DNA of 64,000 nucleotides from a virus. The stretch's first letter is position 1. Every line of letters starts with the position of its first letter. Made by a program: the position numbers and the translations under genes. Below, one piece after another: positions 49,621 through 58,030 of this stretch. The notes under the pieces were generated by a model that ran no database searches, had not been told where the DNA came from, and saw only the letters and a list, made by a program, of their open reading frames with translations. The stretch is taken from positions 124,001-188,000 of IMG/VR virus record IMGVR_UViG_3300032334_001433. One strand, given 5' to 3'.

Positions 49621-50813
49621 TTTCCTTTTCATCATTCCTAAATGAATCTGCAAATGAGGAAAAATTAACTCATTTAGAACACGCAGAAGACCATCCTATT
49701 AATGCAGGTGAAGAAGGTTTTAAACATTCATTCAACACTATGCATGAAACGCACAGAGCGTTACAAGGCAAGAAATCATCTGTATCTTTGTCAACAAAAT
49801 ATGATGGTTCTCCTTCAGTTGTTTTTGGACATCATCCAGAATCAGGTAGATTCTTTGTTGCATCTAAATCTGCATTCAATAAAAATCCAAAATTAAATTA
49901 TACTGAATCGGACATACAAAAGCATCACGGCCATGCACCTGGGCTTGTGCATAAGTTAACCGCAGCATTGCATCATTTGCCAAAAGTTACTCCAAACCGA
50001 GGAGTGTTTCAGGGCGACATAATGCATTCAGGTGTAAAGAGTAAATCAAATCCACATGGAGATGTAGAATCTTCTGCAGGATCAGTACACTTTAAGCCAA
50101 ACACTATAACTTATTCTGCAAAGAATAATACGCCAGAAGCAGCAAAAGCAAAAGAATCTAAAATAGGTGTTGCTGTTCATACTGCATATCATGGTAATAG
50201 TATGGAACATATGAAAGCACATTATAATGCAGATGTTTCGCATTTTAATAAGCATCCAGATGTCCATGTAATTGATACTTCATTCAAACATTCTTCAGCA
50301 CAATATACTCCTGAAGCACAGAAAGCTTTTGAAGGACATATGAAGAAGGCAGTTGAGGCACACAATAAATTAAAAGATTATAGTCACCTTGAAGGCCAGC
50401 ATGAAGCACATAAAGAGCATTTAAAAACCTATATTAATTCTACAGTTAGAGAAGGTAGTACTCCTACAGTTGCAGGATATAGAGCCCACTTAAAAGGTAG
50501 ATTGCAGAAAGAAGTTGATAAGGTTAAAACACCTAAAGCAAAAGAAGCAAAGACTGCAACTTTAAACGCAGCAATGGCACATATAGATAAGCATGAGCCT
50601 GCATTTAAATCTACATTAGAAGTTCATAAACATTTACAAAATGCAAAGAATGTCTTGGTACATACACTTGCAGGATCACATTATGATTACCATCATTCTA
50701 TTAACGGCAAAGCAACTAAACCTGAAGGACACGTTGCAGTAATAAACAACCGCCCAACAAAATTAGTAGATAGATCAGACTTTAGCAGAGAAAATTTTTC
50801 GAGGCAATCATGA
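49617..50813 (+). CDS. Ligase-like nucleotidyltransferase-fold protein with CTS-like N-terminus
   Basis: A 398-aa protein. After an N-terminal MISFSSFLNES motif, KYDGSPSVVFG (about 62-72) matches motif I (K-x-D-G) of the covalent nucleotidyltransferase (DNA/RNA ligase) superfamily, followed by SKSAFNKNPK and GVFQGDIM, seen in phage DUF6267-type proteins. If it uses the lysine, it would adenylate itself. The C-terminal half is helical and Lys/His-rich. ATGA overlaps on both sides. Confidence 0.65.
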   Translation: MISFSSFLNESANEEKLTHLEHAEDHPINAGEEGFKHSFNTMHETHRALQGKKSSVSLSTKYDGSPSVVFGHHPESGRFFVASKSAFNKNPKLNYTESDIQKHHGHAPGLVHKLTAALHHLPKVTPNRGVFQGDIMHSGVKSKSNPHGDVESSAGSVHFKPNTITYSAKNNTPEAAKAKESKIGVAVHTAYHGNSMEHMKAHYNADVSHFNKHPDVHVIDTSFKHSSAQYTPEAQKAFEGHMKKAVEAHNKLKDYSHLEGQHEAHKEHLKTYINSTVREGSTPTVAGYRAHLKGRLQKEVDKVKTPKAKEAKTATLNAAMAHIDKHEPAFKSTLEVHKHLQNAKNVLVHTLAGSHYDYHHSINGKATKPEGHVAVINNRPTKLVDRSDFSRENFSRQS

Positions 50814-51247
50814 AAAACTTTAAAGAATTCATAGACGAACAAGAAGTTTGGGATGAGCCAAATCCTAAGAAGTCACACGGACATATGACACCTGCACAAA
50901 AGGCAAATGCTAAAGCAAGAGCAAAGGCTGCTGGTAGACCATATCCTAATTTAGTAGACAATATGGCTGCGATGAAAGAGGACTGGCAAGATACAAAATA
51001 CAAAAATCCTGAAGGCGGCTTAACTAAATCTGGAGTAATGGCATACAGAAGAGAACATCCTGGTAGCCATTTACAAACAGCAGTGACTACTAAACCGTCT
51101 AAATTAAAACCCGGAAGTAAAGCAGCAAATAGACGTAAATCATTTTGTGCTCGTATGAGTGGTATGAAAGACAAATTAACTTCTGCTGAAACAGCGCATG
51201 ATCCAAAGTCAAGAATCAATCTTGCTTTGAAGAAGTGGAATTGTTAA
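50810..51247 (+). CDS. DUF6321-like late protein with CTS-like N-terminus
   Basis: A 145-aa protein starting MKNFKEFIDEQEVWDE. The C-terminal part KNPEGGLTKSGVMAYRREHPGS, RRKSFCARMSGM and a terminal LKKWNC match the conserved pattern that I associate with DUF6321. Function unknown. It overlaps the ligase-like gene by ATGA. Confidence 0.65.
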   Translation: MKNFKEFIDEQEVWDEPNPKKSHGHMTPAQKANAKARAKAAGRPYPNLVDNMAAMKEDWQDTKYKNPEGGLTKSGVMAYRREHPGSHLQTAVTTKPSKLKPGSKAANRRKSFCARMSGMKDKLTSAETAHDPKSRINLALKKWNC

Positions 51248-51302
51248 GACTCTTATTACCCAGGCTCATAGCGAATAATAACATCATGTCAATAGTTTGT
51301 CA

Positions 51303-52169
51303 ATGAAGAATATAAAAGAAAAGGAACTTTTGGTTAACTTTGCCCGATCAATGGGCCAGGCAGCAGATCCTGGTTTGGTTGAGGAAGTTGAACGAATTAA
51401 AAGCATAAAAGCTAGTGTCCGAAAGTCCGCAACTGAAAATATCTTCAAAGATTTAAGTGAAGCATTTAAACAAGCTAAATTGGTTCCTGTTAGTGAACCA
51501 GAAATAATTAAAGAAACAGTAGCAATAGAATATCCTAAACCTCCGAGTTTAGATGATCTAATGTTATTGCTAAATGAGAAGACGGAGACTGTAAATGAGT
51601 TGGTTCAGCCACAAGCCCCCGAAATACCCATCGCAGCAGCCTCCCCCTCCGCCCCCGAAGAAGTCGCCGAGGAAGAAACCAAAGCCGAAGAACCCGCAAT
51701 CGTAGAGAAAACACTTGCTGATAGAACATCAGATTTTATTAGTAAATCTAAAGATAGCTACCAGCAACCCGATCCATTAATTGTTGCATCTGATATGGAT
51801 GCTGTTACTAAGAAGTTAAGATTCTTAGAACAATGGATTAGTAAAATATCAATGGCAGGTCCTGGAGGCGGAGCAGGTGATTCTGTTTCGTTAACTAACT
51901 ATACAACACTTGTAACAGATCCTACTTATGTAGTAAGAAGAAAAGATTATTACATAGGTGTTAATTATGCAGGTGCAGTTAGAATCACTATGCCTACATT
52001 CGATGTAGTAGCTGGCAGGAAATTAATTATTAAAGATGAATCTGGGCATTGTTCTTCAAATCCAATTACAGTGGATGGAACAGTTGATAATGATGCAGGC
52101 GGATTTATTCTCCAAATGGATAATGGTGCAATACAAATGATTTATAGAAATGGTTGGAGAATAATATGA
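51303..52169 (+). CDS. Virion structural protein
   Basis: A 288-aa protein (ATG 51303; an upstream TTG is possible). The middle is Pro/Glu/Ala-rich linker (about 88-145); the C-terminal domain starts at GPGGGAGDSVSLTNY, a Gly-rich junction typical of fibre or neck proteins of marine T4-like phages. No enzyme motifs. It overlaps the next gene by ATGA. Confidence 0.6.
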   Translation: MKNIKEKELLVNFARSMGQAADPGLVEEVERIKSIKASVRKSATENIFKDLSEAFKQAKLVPVSEPEIIKETVAIEYPKPPSLDDLMLLLNEKTETVNELVQPQAPEIPIAAASPSAPEEVAEEETKAEEPAIVEKTLADRTSDFISKSKDSYQQPDPLIVASDMDAVTKKLRFLEQWISKISMAGPGGGAGDSVSLTNYTTLVTDPTYVVRRKDYYIGVNYAGAVRITMPTFDVVAGRKLIIKDESGHCSSNPITVDGTVDNDAGGFILQMDNGAIQMIYRNGWRII

Positions 52170-53050
52170 CATATCTTTTTAATAGTAATACAAATGCAAC
52201 CATCTCCAATGAAATTGAGATTAAGAATGATGTTGGTAATTCAATACCTGTTATTGCAACAGTAAAGAACGGAAACGCTGTAGTATCATTATTCAATCCT
52301 TTACCAGTCACACTTGGTAGCGGCAACATACAAATATTTGGAAATACTAATATAATTGATACTGTTACTGTTTCATCAACTCCTCAAAATCCAGTCCATG
52401 TACACTTGACGGAAATAGGTACTGCAAATTTGATGACAATGGATTATATGCGAGTAGCAGGTAATGTTTATTTAAACAATAATTCATCCGTAGTATCCAT
52501 ATCAAATCCATTGCCAGTTACCATATCAAATATAGTTACTGTAATTGCAGAAGAAGCCGATGGAAATCTATTTTCCATTAATAATCATTTAATCAATACA
52601 AATCGTGGATGGACGATGGATGATACTATGCGTCCAGTTATAAGTTTTCGCGTATCAAATGTTAGATCAATATCTGAATTGACTAAAATTATAGAATATG
52701 AAATTGGTAATAATAATGCAAATCAAAGCACTATTATCTATGAATGGTATGAGGGAGAAATTAATTTATCGGGTGCAGCTGTTTCTGCATGGACTTCTGT
52801 TGGAAATAAAACTCAGTATAGAATTTATCAAGACAAATATAGTAGTAATCAAGGTAATACTTTTACACCAAACAGTTCAATTTTGAGACATTCTGGTATT
52901 ATTATTGGAAAAAATACTTCTGGAGACGAAGGACCGGCAACAATGTATGGAGGGTCAACACCTAATATGTTGACTCTTTGTATGCGTAGAGTTGATAATT
53001 CTACAAAACTTGATGTTTGGTTTGCATTTACTTTTAAAGAATTAATTTAA
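52166..53050 (+). CDS. Virion structural / fibre-like protein
   Basis: A 294-aa protein rich in Asn, Ser, Thr and Val with short beta-repeat-like stretches (NPLPVTLGSGNIQIFGN, NPLPVTISNIVTVI). This composition is typical of tail or neck fibres. ATGA overlap with the previous gene; it ends before a late promoter. Confidence 0.6.
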   Translation: MTYLFNSNTNATISNEIEIKNDVGNSIPVIATVKNGNAVVSLFNPLPVTLGSGNIQIFGNTNIIDTVTVSSTPQNPVHVHLTEIGTANLMTMDYMRVAGNVYLNNNSSVVSISNPLPVTISNIVTVIAEEADGNLFSINNHLINTNRGWTMDDTMRPVISFRVSNVRSISELTKIIEYEIGNNNANQSTIIYEWYEGEINLSGAAVSAWTSVGNKTQYRIYQDKYSSNQGNTFTPNSSILRHSGIIIGKNTSGDEGPATMYGGSTPNMLTLCMRRVDNSTKLDVWFAFTFKELI

Positions 53051-53066
53051 CCAAACATTCTTATCT

Positions 53067-53074
53067 TATAAATA
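53067..53074 (+). promoter_or_regulatory. T4-type late promoter
   Basis: Exact TATAAATA, 31 bp before the gene at 53106. Confidence 0.75.
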
Positions 53075-53105
53075 AACAGTATCAACTATATTCTAATGGA
53101 AAACA

Positions 53106-55013
53106 ATGGACTTTAAAGAATTCATCACAGAAGCGCCAGAAAGAACGGCCGCTTTTGCCTTTGGGAGATTCAATCCTCCCACCGTAGGGCACGAAAAACT
53201 AATAAACAAAGTTAAAGATACCGCTAAGGAACATGGCGCAACTGCGCACATCGTCACATCGCATTCTGAAGGTTCTTCAAAAGATCCGTTACCTCAGAAA
53301 GCTAAAATTGGATATCTTAAAAAAGTATCGGGCAAAGGCCTTAAGGTTTCTGGTTCGTCTAAAGAAGCACCTAGTGTACTAGATGCAGCAACAAATCTAC
53401 ATAAACAAGGTTACAAACATTTGGTTATGGTAGCTGGTTCTGATCGTGTAGATGAGTATCACAAACTATTACACAAATATAATAATGTACCAAGTAAACA
53501 CGGGCATTATAACTTTAAATCAATTAAAGTAGTTTCTGCAGGACAAAGAGATCCTGATGCAGAAGGTGTAGAAGGTATGTCTGGCACAAAAATGCGAGCA
53601 CATGCTAGAGCAGGTAATATGGACAAGTTTAAATCTGGTCTACCTGCAGCCCTGCATCCGCACGCTGAAGAAATTGCAAATCATATTAGATCAGTAAAAG
53701 AAGATTTTGAGAATCCGTATCGTCATGATTGGGGTACTCCTGAAGGAACTCTGTATATGCAGAAGATGACTCCTGGCGAAGATAAAAAGATGTGTCCATC
53801 CGGGTCAGTTTGGAGCACAACTAAATCAAAATGCGTTCCAATTAGAGAAGCATACCATGCATCTGAAATATTCAATATTGGTACAGTTGTAGAATCTAAA
53901 ACAGGTGATCTTGGAGAAATTGTTTATCGCGGTTCTTCTTATGTTACATTAGTATTAGAATCTGGAAATACTAAAAAATATTGGATTAATGATATACGCG
54001 AAAGCAATAAAGTATTGAAGATTAAAGAATTTGTTAGAAAATATGATGTTGTAGAGACTAAAGATTTAAGAAGAATTCCTGCTTTATTAATGTCTAAAGA
54101 ACAATTAGTTGAGAGAAATAATCAATCTATGGAAGTTGAGTATAATGGATATCATACTAAAAACCTTCATATGTGCGAAGGTGCATCTAAACAATTAAAA
54201 GATTTAATTGCAACATCTACGGCGAATTCAAAATACATATTACAAGCAATTCAAGCAACAGATAGTTATCTTGGCATAGAAAAAGAAGCAACTAAAACAG
54301 GATTTGCCGATGATAAGATGGTTCACGATTTTAATATGTACATGGCAATTGCCCATGATACCTTAAATATGCTTGGATACGGAGATGAGACATTGCTGTA
54401 TATGAAAAAACACGTAGCAGAAATTGGCAAATTAAGCCTACACAAGGATGGTACTATGGCAAACGAAACAGGATCAACTGTTCCTGTATTTGGACAGGGA
54501 GATGTTGCGGAAGGCGTAAATGCTGCAAACTTTAGAATGGTTTCTAGAGCAGGCCCTGATGGTAAAGAAAAATGGGTTAAACAAAGAAATACCCCAATTA
54601 TTAGAGACAAAAAGGTAGACCAAATGAACGATACAGATAAAGACGGAATTCCTAACGGTTCAGAAGGACAATTGCCGTCTACAAAGAAAGCACTTTCTTC
54701 ACTAAGAAGATCGCTAGGAATCCCGGTTAAAGAAACCTATGTCCCAGATCCTCCAACAGCAACAAGAGATATTAATGCCTCTCCTAACAAAGAAGTTTAT
54801 CATGGTATAGATATGCCAATTGCGGACCAGGGTTACCCGGATAAACCATTGGGATTGGCTTCATTCAAATCTTATTTGTCTACTCCACAAACAAAGAAAA
54901 TTGAAGCAGATAAGAGCAAGGAAATGCAAGCAGTTCATAGAGACAAGGCAGAACTTGGCACATCTAGTACTGCATATAAACAAATGATTAAAGCTCACTC
55001 TCAGGATAATTAA
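53106..55013 (+). CDS. HxGH-type nucleotidyltransferase fused to a large C-terminal region, CTS-like N-terminus
   Basis: A 635-aa protein. After MDFKEFITEAPERT comes FGRFNPPTVGH (20-30; the T-x-G-H motif of cytidylyl/adenylyltransferases) and MSGTKMRAHA (about 160-169; the ISSTxxR-like motif), so residues 15-200 are a nucleotidyltransferase domain. The rest has no known fold, with an EF-hand-like loop at 509-520 (DTDKDGIPNGSE). Late promoter. The substrate is unknown; NMN- or phosphopantetheine-type adenylyl transfer are possibilities. Confidence 0.75.
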   Translation: MDFKEFITEAPERTAAFAFGRFNPPTVGHEKLINKVKDTAKEHGATAHIVTSHSEGSSKDPLPQKAKIGYLKKVSGKGLKVSGSSKEAPSVLDAATNLHKQGYKHLVMVAGSDRVDEYHKLLHKYNNVPSKHGHYNFKSIKVVSAGQRDPDAEGVEGMSGTKMRAHARAGNMDKFKSGLPAALHPHAEEIANHIRSVKEDFENPYRHDWGTPEGTLYMQKMTPGEDKKMCPSGSVWSTTKSKCVPIREAYHASEIFNIGTVVESKTGDLGEIVYRGSSYVTLVLESGNTKKYWINDIRESNKVLKIKEFVRKYDVVETKDLRRIPALLMSKEQLVERNNQSMEVEYNGYHTKNLHMCEGASKQLKDLIATSTANSKYILQAIQATDSYLGIEKEATKTGFADDKMVHDFNMYMAIAHDTLNMLGYGDETLLYMKKHVAEIGKLSLHKDGTMANETGSTVPVFGQGDVAEGVNAANFRMVSRAGPDGKEKWVKQRNTPIIRDKKVDQMNDTDKDGIPNGSEGQLPSTKKALSSLRRSLGIPVKETYVPDPPTATRDINASPNKEVYHGIDMPIADQGYPDKPLGLASFKSYLSTPQTKKIEADKSKEMQAVHRDKAELGTSSTAYKQMIKAHSQDN

Positions 55014-55014
55014 A

Positions 55015-55452
55015 ATGAATGAAGAATTGGTCCAATCTCTCAATAAGGTATTAGGCAATACCTTTGTAATGTATTATAAGACACATAGTTATCATTGGAA
55101 TATTACCGGTGCAGATTTCTATGAGTATCATACATTCTTGCAAAGCATATACGAAGAAGTATATGAAGCAATAGATACAACTGCAGAACATATTCGAGCA
55201 TTGGATGCGTTTGCTCCTACATCGTTAATGAAATTGAAGAATTTTGCATCTGTTCCTGAAGATGATACGGTTGTTCCTCCAATGCAAATGATAGCAAATT
55301 TAATAACTGCAAATGATATTGTTATCTTATCATTAATGCAAGGTTATAAGATTGCAGAAGCTGCCGGAGAAATTGGTGTATCTAATTTTCTACAGGATAG
55401 AGTTATAGCACATCAGAAACACGCTTGGATGCTTAAATCTACATTAAAATGA
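55015..55452 (+). CDS. Dps-like ferritin-fold protein
   Basis: A 145-aa protein. YYKTHSYHWNITGADFYEYH followed by YEEVYEAIDTTAEHIRAL has the His and acidic ligands of the Dps ferroxidase site between subunits. Dps oxidises iron and protects DNA. It lies between two CTS-type late genes, so it may be a head-content or late stress protein. It overlaps the next gene by ATGA. Confidence 0.82.
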   Translation: MNEELVQSLNKVLGNTFVMYYKTHSYHWNITGADFYEYHTFLQSIYEEVYEAIDTTAEHIRALDAFAPTSLMKLKNFASVPEDDTVVPPMQMIANLITANDIVILSLMQGYKIAEAAGEIGVSNFLQDRVIAHQKHAWMLKSTLK

Positions 55453-55904
55453 TTTCTTTTATTGAATTCATAGACGAAGAACTTTCCGAAAGGGAAATGG
55501 ACGAAATAGCAGACCGTTTAAAATGGGAAGATATTGCCGACCTATATTCGCCAGATGAATTCATAATAGAAGAATTGGAAGAGTCGTTAACAGCTTCTTC
55601 TAGATTAAGAAAAGGCCAGCGCTTTAAGTCTAGAAAAACAGCTGTTGGTCAAGCTAGAAAGATGAAGTTAAAAAGAGCTTCTTCATTAGAAATATTAAAA
55701 AGAAGAGCAAATGCGGCAGCTCATAGAGTTTTACAGAAAAGAATATTGAGAAGTAGAAATAAAAAACAATTATCTGCTCAACAAAAAGATGCATTGGAAA
55801 AACAAGTCAAGACAATGATGGCATCGCAAGGAAATTTGGCTCAGAAATTATTACCAAAAATAAGAGCTTTAGAACGATCTAGATTGTCTGTTAAGAAAAA
55901 GTAA
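55449..55904 (+). CDS. Small basic late protein with CTS-like N-terminus
   Basis: A 151-aa protein starting MISFIEFIDEELSE. The N-terminal third is acidic; the rest is strongly basic (Lys/Arg-rich helices). It resembles internal head proteins that bind packaged DNA. No enzyme motif. Confidence 0.6.
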   Translation: MISFIEFIDEELSEREMDEIADRLKWEDIADLYSPDEFIIEELEESLTASSRLRKGQRFKSRKTAVGQARKMKLKRASSLEILKRRANAAAHRVLQKRILRSRNKKQLSAQQKDALEKQVKTMMASQGNLAQKLLPKIRALERSRLSVKKK

Positions 55905-55954
55905 CAGATTAATTTTAATAAATAATAAAAGAACAATTAATAAAGGAATCCAAA

Positions 55955-57391
55955 ATGCAAAGAATCTCAAACGATTTATTTGAAGCAATCAGAGCTGTCA
56001 CACACCCTGTTTTAACTGAAGCAAAACTTGACCCAGTTGGTAAAGAAGATGCAGATGTTGACAACGATGGTAAAGTAGGTAAGTCGGACGACTATTTAAA
56101 GAATCGTCGCAAGGCAATTTCCGCTTCTATTAAAAAAGAAGAAGTTGAACAACAAAACGAAGCTAAATCAGAGTCCAAAAAAGATTTCCAGGCGCGTCAA
56201 GAAAGATTAGCTGCAGCTGCTGCTCAAACTGCAAAAGATCCAGCACGTTTAAAAAGAATGATGAATATTCCTGGATACTCAGCGGCAATGGATTTAGCTA
56301 AAAAAACAACTACAAAAGAAGAAGTTGAACAAGCCGACGAAGCTGCTGCCTTTGATCCAATGAAACATATTACTGATCCGCAAAAGAAAAAAGAACTTGC
56401 ACCGTATGCTAAACTTGTAAAGCGTAGTAGCTATGCTGATCGTGCAGCAATGCTTAAGGCCGGCGGAGTTAAAGAAGAAGTTGAAGAATTAGATGAAGGT
56501 AAAATGGATCATATGTCGTTGTCGAGTTTATGGCATCAGCATGCTAGACATAATTATTCATCGGATCAAGGCTATGGGCATGGTGAAGGTAGCATGAAGA
56601 ATGGTGCTCATGCCGCCACAGCAATTGAAAATCATGTTCGTAAGCATTATGGAAATAAAGTTGCTGATGATATGGTATCACATTCAGATATGGCAACTGC
56701 TGATGCTGAATATGCCGGTCCAGCAGAATCCAAGAAAATTCAGAAAGAAGCTGGTCAATTAAGAGCGAAGCATAAGATTGAAGGTAGTCTTCACGGACAC
56801 CATGCAATGCCCGTTGCCGAAAATACTCTTTCAGCAAAAGCTGGTCGTATGGGTGCAGACTTAGGCAAGCCAGGTAAAAATTTCTCAAAGATCTCTAAAG
56901 CAGCGGCAAAAAGATATGGTAGCGAGGCAGCTGGAGAACGTGTTGCTGGAGCAGTTCTAGCAAAAATGAGAAAAGAAGAAGCTGATCTAGAAGAAAGTGT
57001 AGCAGAAACAATTGTTAAGCATAATGACTTTACAATTGAAATTACTGATAATCCTACATTCGGAGATTTCCTAAGAGCAGTTCAATCTATTGTTAGAACA
57101 GACGAAGAAGCGGCCCAGGCAGAACTTATTTCAATTGCTGAGCAAGCATATAAAGAAAATAATGATGATATTATTATTGAATCCTTCACAAGAATGGAAA
57201 TTCAAGATAAGATCAATGCACATCGTAAAGCAGGCAATACTGTAAGCGATGATAAATATAGTACAAAAAGCGGACAACCTTATGCTGAATATGTCGTAAC
57301 TGATGGTGACGGTGGCCGTAAGAAATACATACACCATGGTTCGGTACGTCGTTTGGAATCACTTCCACCGGCTAAAAAAGCTAAAGAATAA
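55955..57391 (+). CDS. Late protein with EF-hand-like loop and repeated KEEVE motifs
   Basis: A 478-aa protein. Near the N-terminus an EF-hand-like loop (Asp34, Asp36, Asp38, Gly39, Asp45) follows a short hydrophobic start. Three KEEVEQ/KEEVEE motifs, each followed by a D/N-E-A or D-E-G, separate low-complexity Lys/Ala blocks. The C-terminal part (about 345-400) looks like a small folded domain. Possibly a processed head protein; function unknown. Confidence 0.55.
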   Translation: MQRISNDLFEAIRAVTHPVLTEAKLDPVGKEDADVDNDGKVGKSDDYLKNRRKAISASIKKEEVEQQNEAKSESKKDFQARQERLAAAAAQTAKDPARLKRMMNIPGYSAAMDLAKKTTTKEEVEQADEAAAFDPMKHITDPQKKKELAPYAKLVKRSSYADRAAMLKAGGVKEEVEELDEGKMDHMSLSSLWHQHARHNYSSDQGYGHGEGSMKNGAHAATAIENHVRKHYGNKVADDMVSHSDMATADAEYAGPAESKKIQKEAGQLRAKHKIEGSLHGHHAMPVAENTLSAKAGRMGADLGKPGKNFSKISKAAAKRYGSEAAGERVAGAVLAKMRKEEADLEESVAETIVKHNDFTIEITDNPTFGDFLRAVQSIVRTDEEAAQAELISIAEQAYKENNDDIIIESFTRMEIQDKINAHRKAGNTVSDDKYSTKSGQPYAEYVVTDGDGGRKKYIHHGSVRRLESLPPAKKAKE

Positions 57392-57434
57392 TTTGCATAA
57401 TTGCAATTATTAACAAACAAACAGGAGACTAAAA

Positions 57435-57980
57435 ATGTCAGCATGGGGAAAATTAGATAGATTAGAATTTGTTAGTGGTACATCATTTACTGCTAACTTA
57501 GGCAGCAATACCGTTGTGCTTTCAGCACCATATTTTACAGCAGCAAACGTAGATCCAGGCGATTCGTTAGTTCTTGGTAATGTAAATTACCGAGTAGGAT
57601 ACGTAGTTTCTTCAAATACGGTATACTTGGAAACAGGATATGAAAAAGCGAATACTGTAGGTAATGTGCAAATTGCAGTTCAACAATCTCCAAAATGGTT
57701 AAATACTAAAGGTTGGGGAAATACTGCAGGCCGTTATGCTAATACAGTTAGCAAGCGCACTGTATATGGTTTTGACCGTGTAGAAGCAAACGTCGCAGGC
57801 AACAAAGCAAATGGCTTCCTAAGTCCAGGTTGGGTTGAGTATCACACATATACTACAACACAAGGTAGCTTACGTCGCAAAGTTAATACATTGGTTGCAA
57901 TGTCTAAGAACTTTAATGCAAATGCTACCGGCACACTACAGACAGATGCTAACGATGATTCTATAATGTCTGAATCCTAA
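57435..57980 (+). CDS. Virion structural protein (beta-rich)
   Basis: A 181-aa protein, Thr/Asn/Gly/Val-rich, starting MSAWGKLDRLEFVSGTSF. The composition and position before the long fibre gene indicate a tail or neck component. SD AGGAG. Confidence 0.6.
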   Translation: MSAWGKLDRLEFVSGTSFTANLGSNTVVLSAPYFTAANVDPGDSLVLGNVNYRVGYVVSSNTVYLETGYEKANTVGNVQIAVQQSPKWLNTKGWGNTAGRYANTVSKRTVYGFDRVEANVAGNKANGFLSPGWVEYHTYTTTQGSLRRKVNTLVAMSKNFNANATGTLQTDANDDSIMSES

Positions 57981-58030
57981 AACACTTCTTGATTATGAGC
58001 ACATTCAATTAGTAACCTTTTGGTGGTTTA

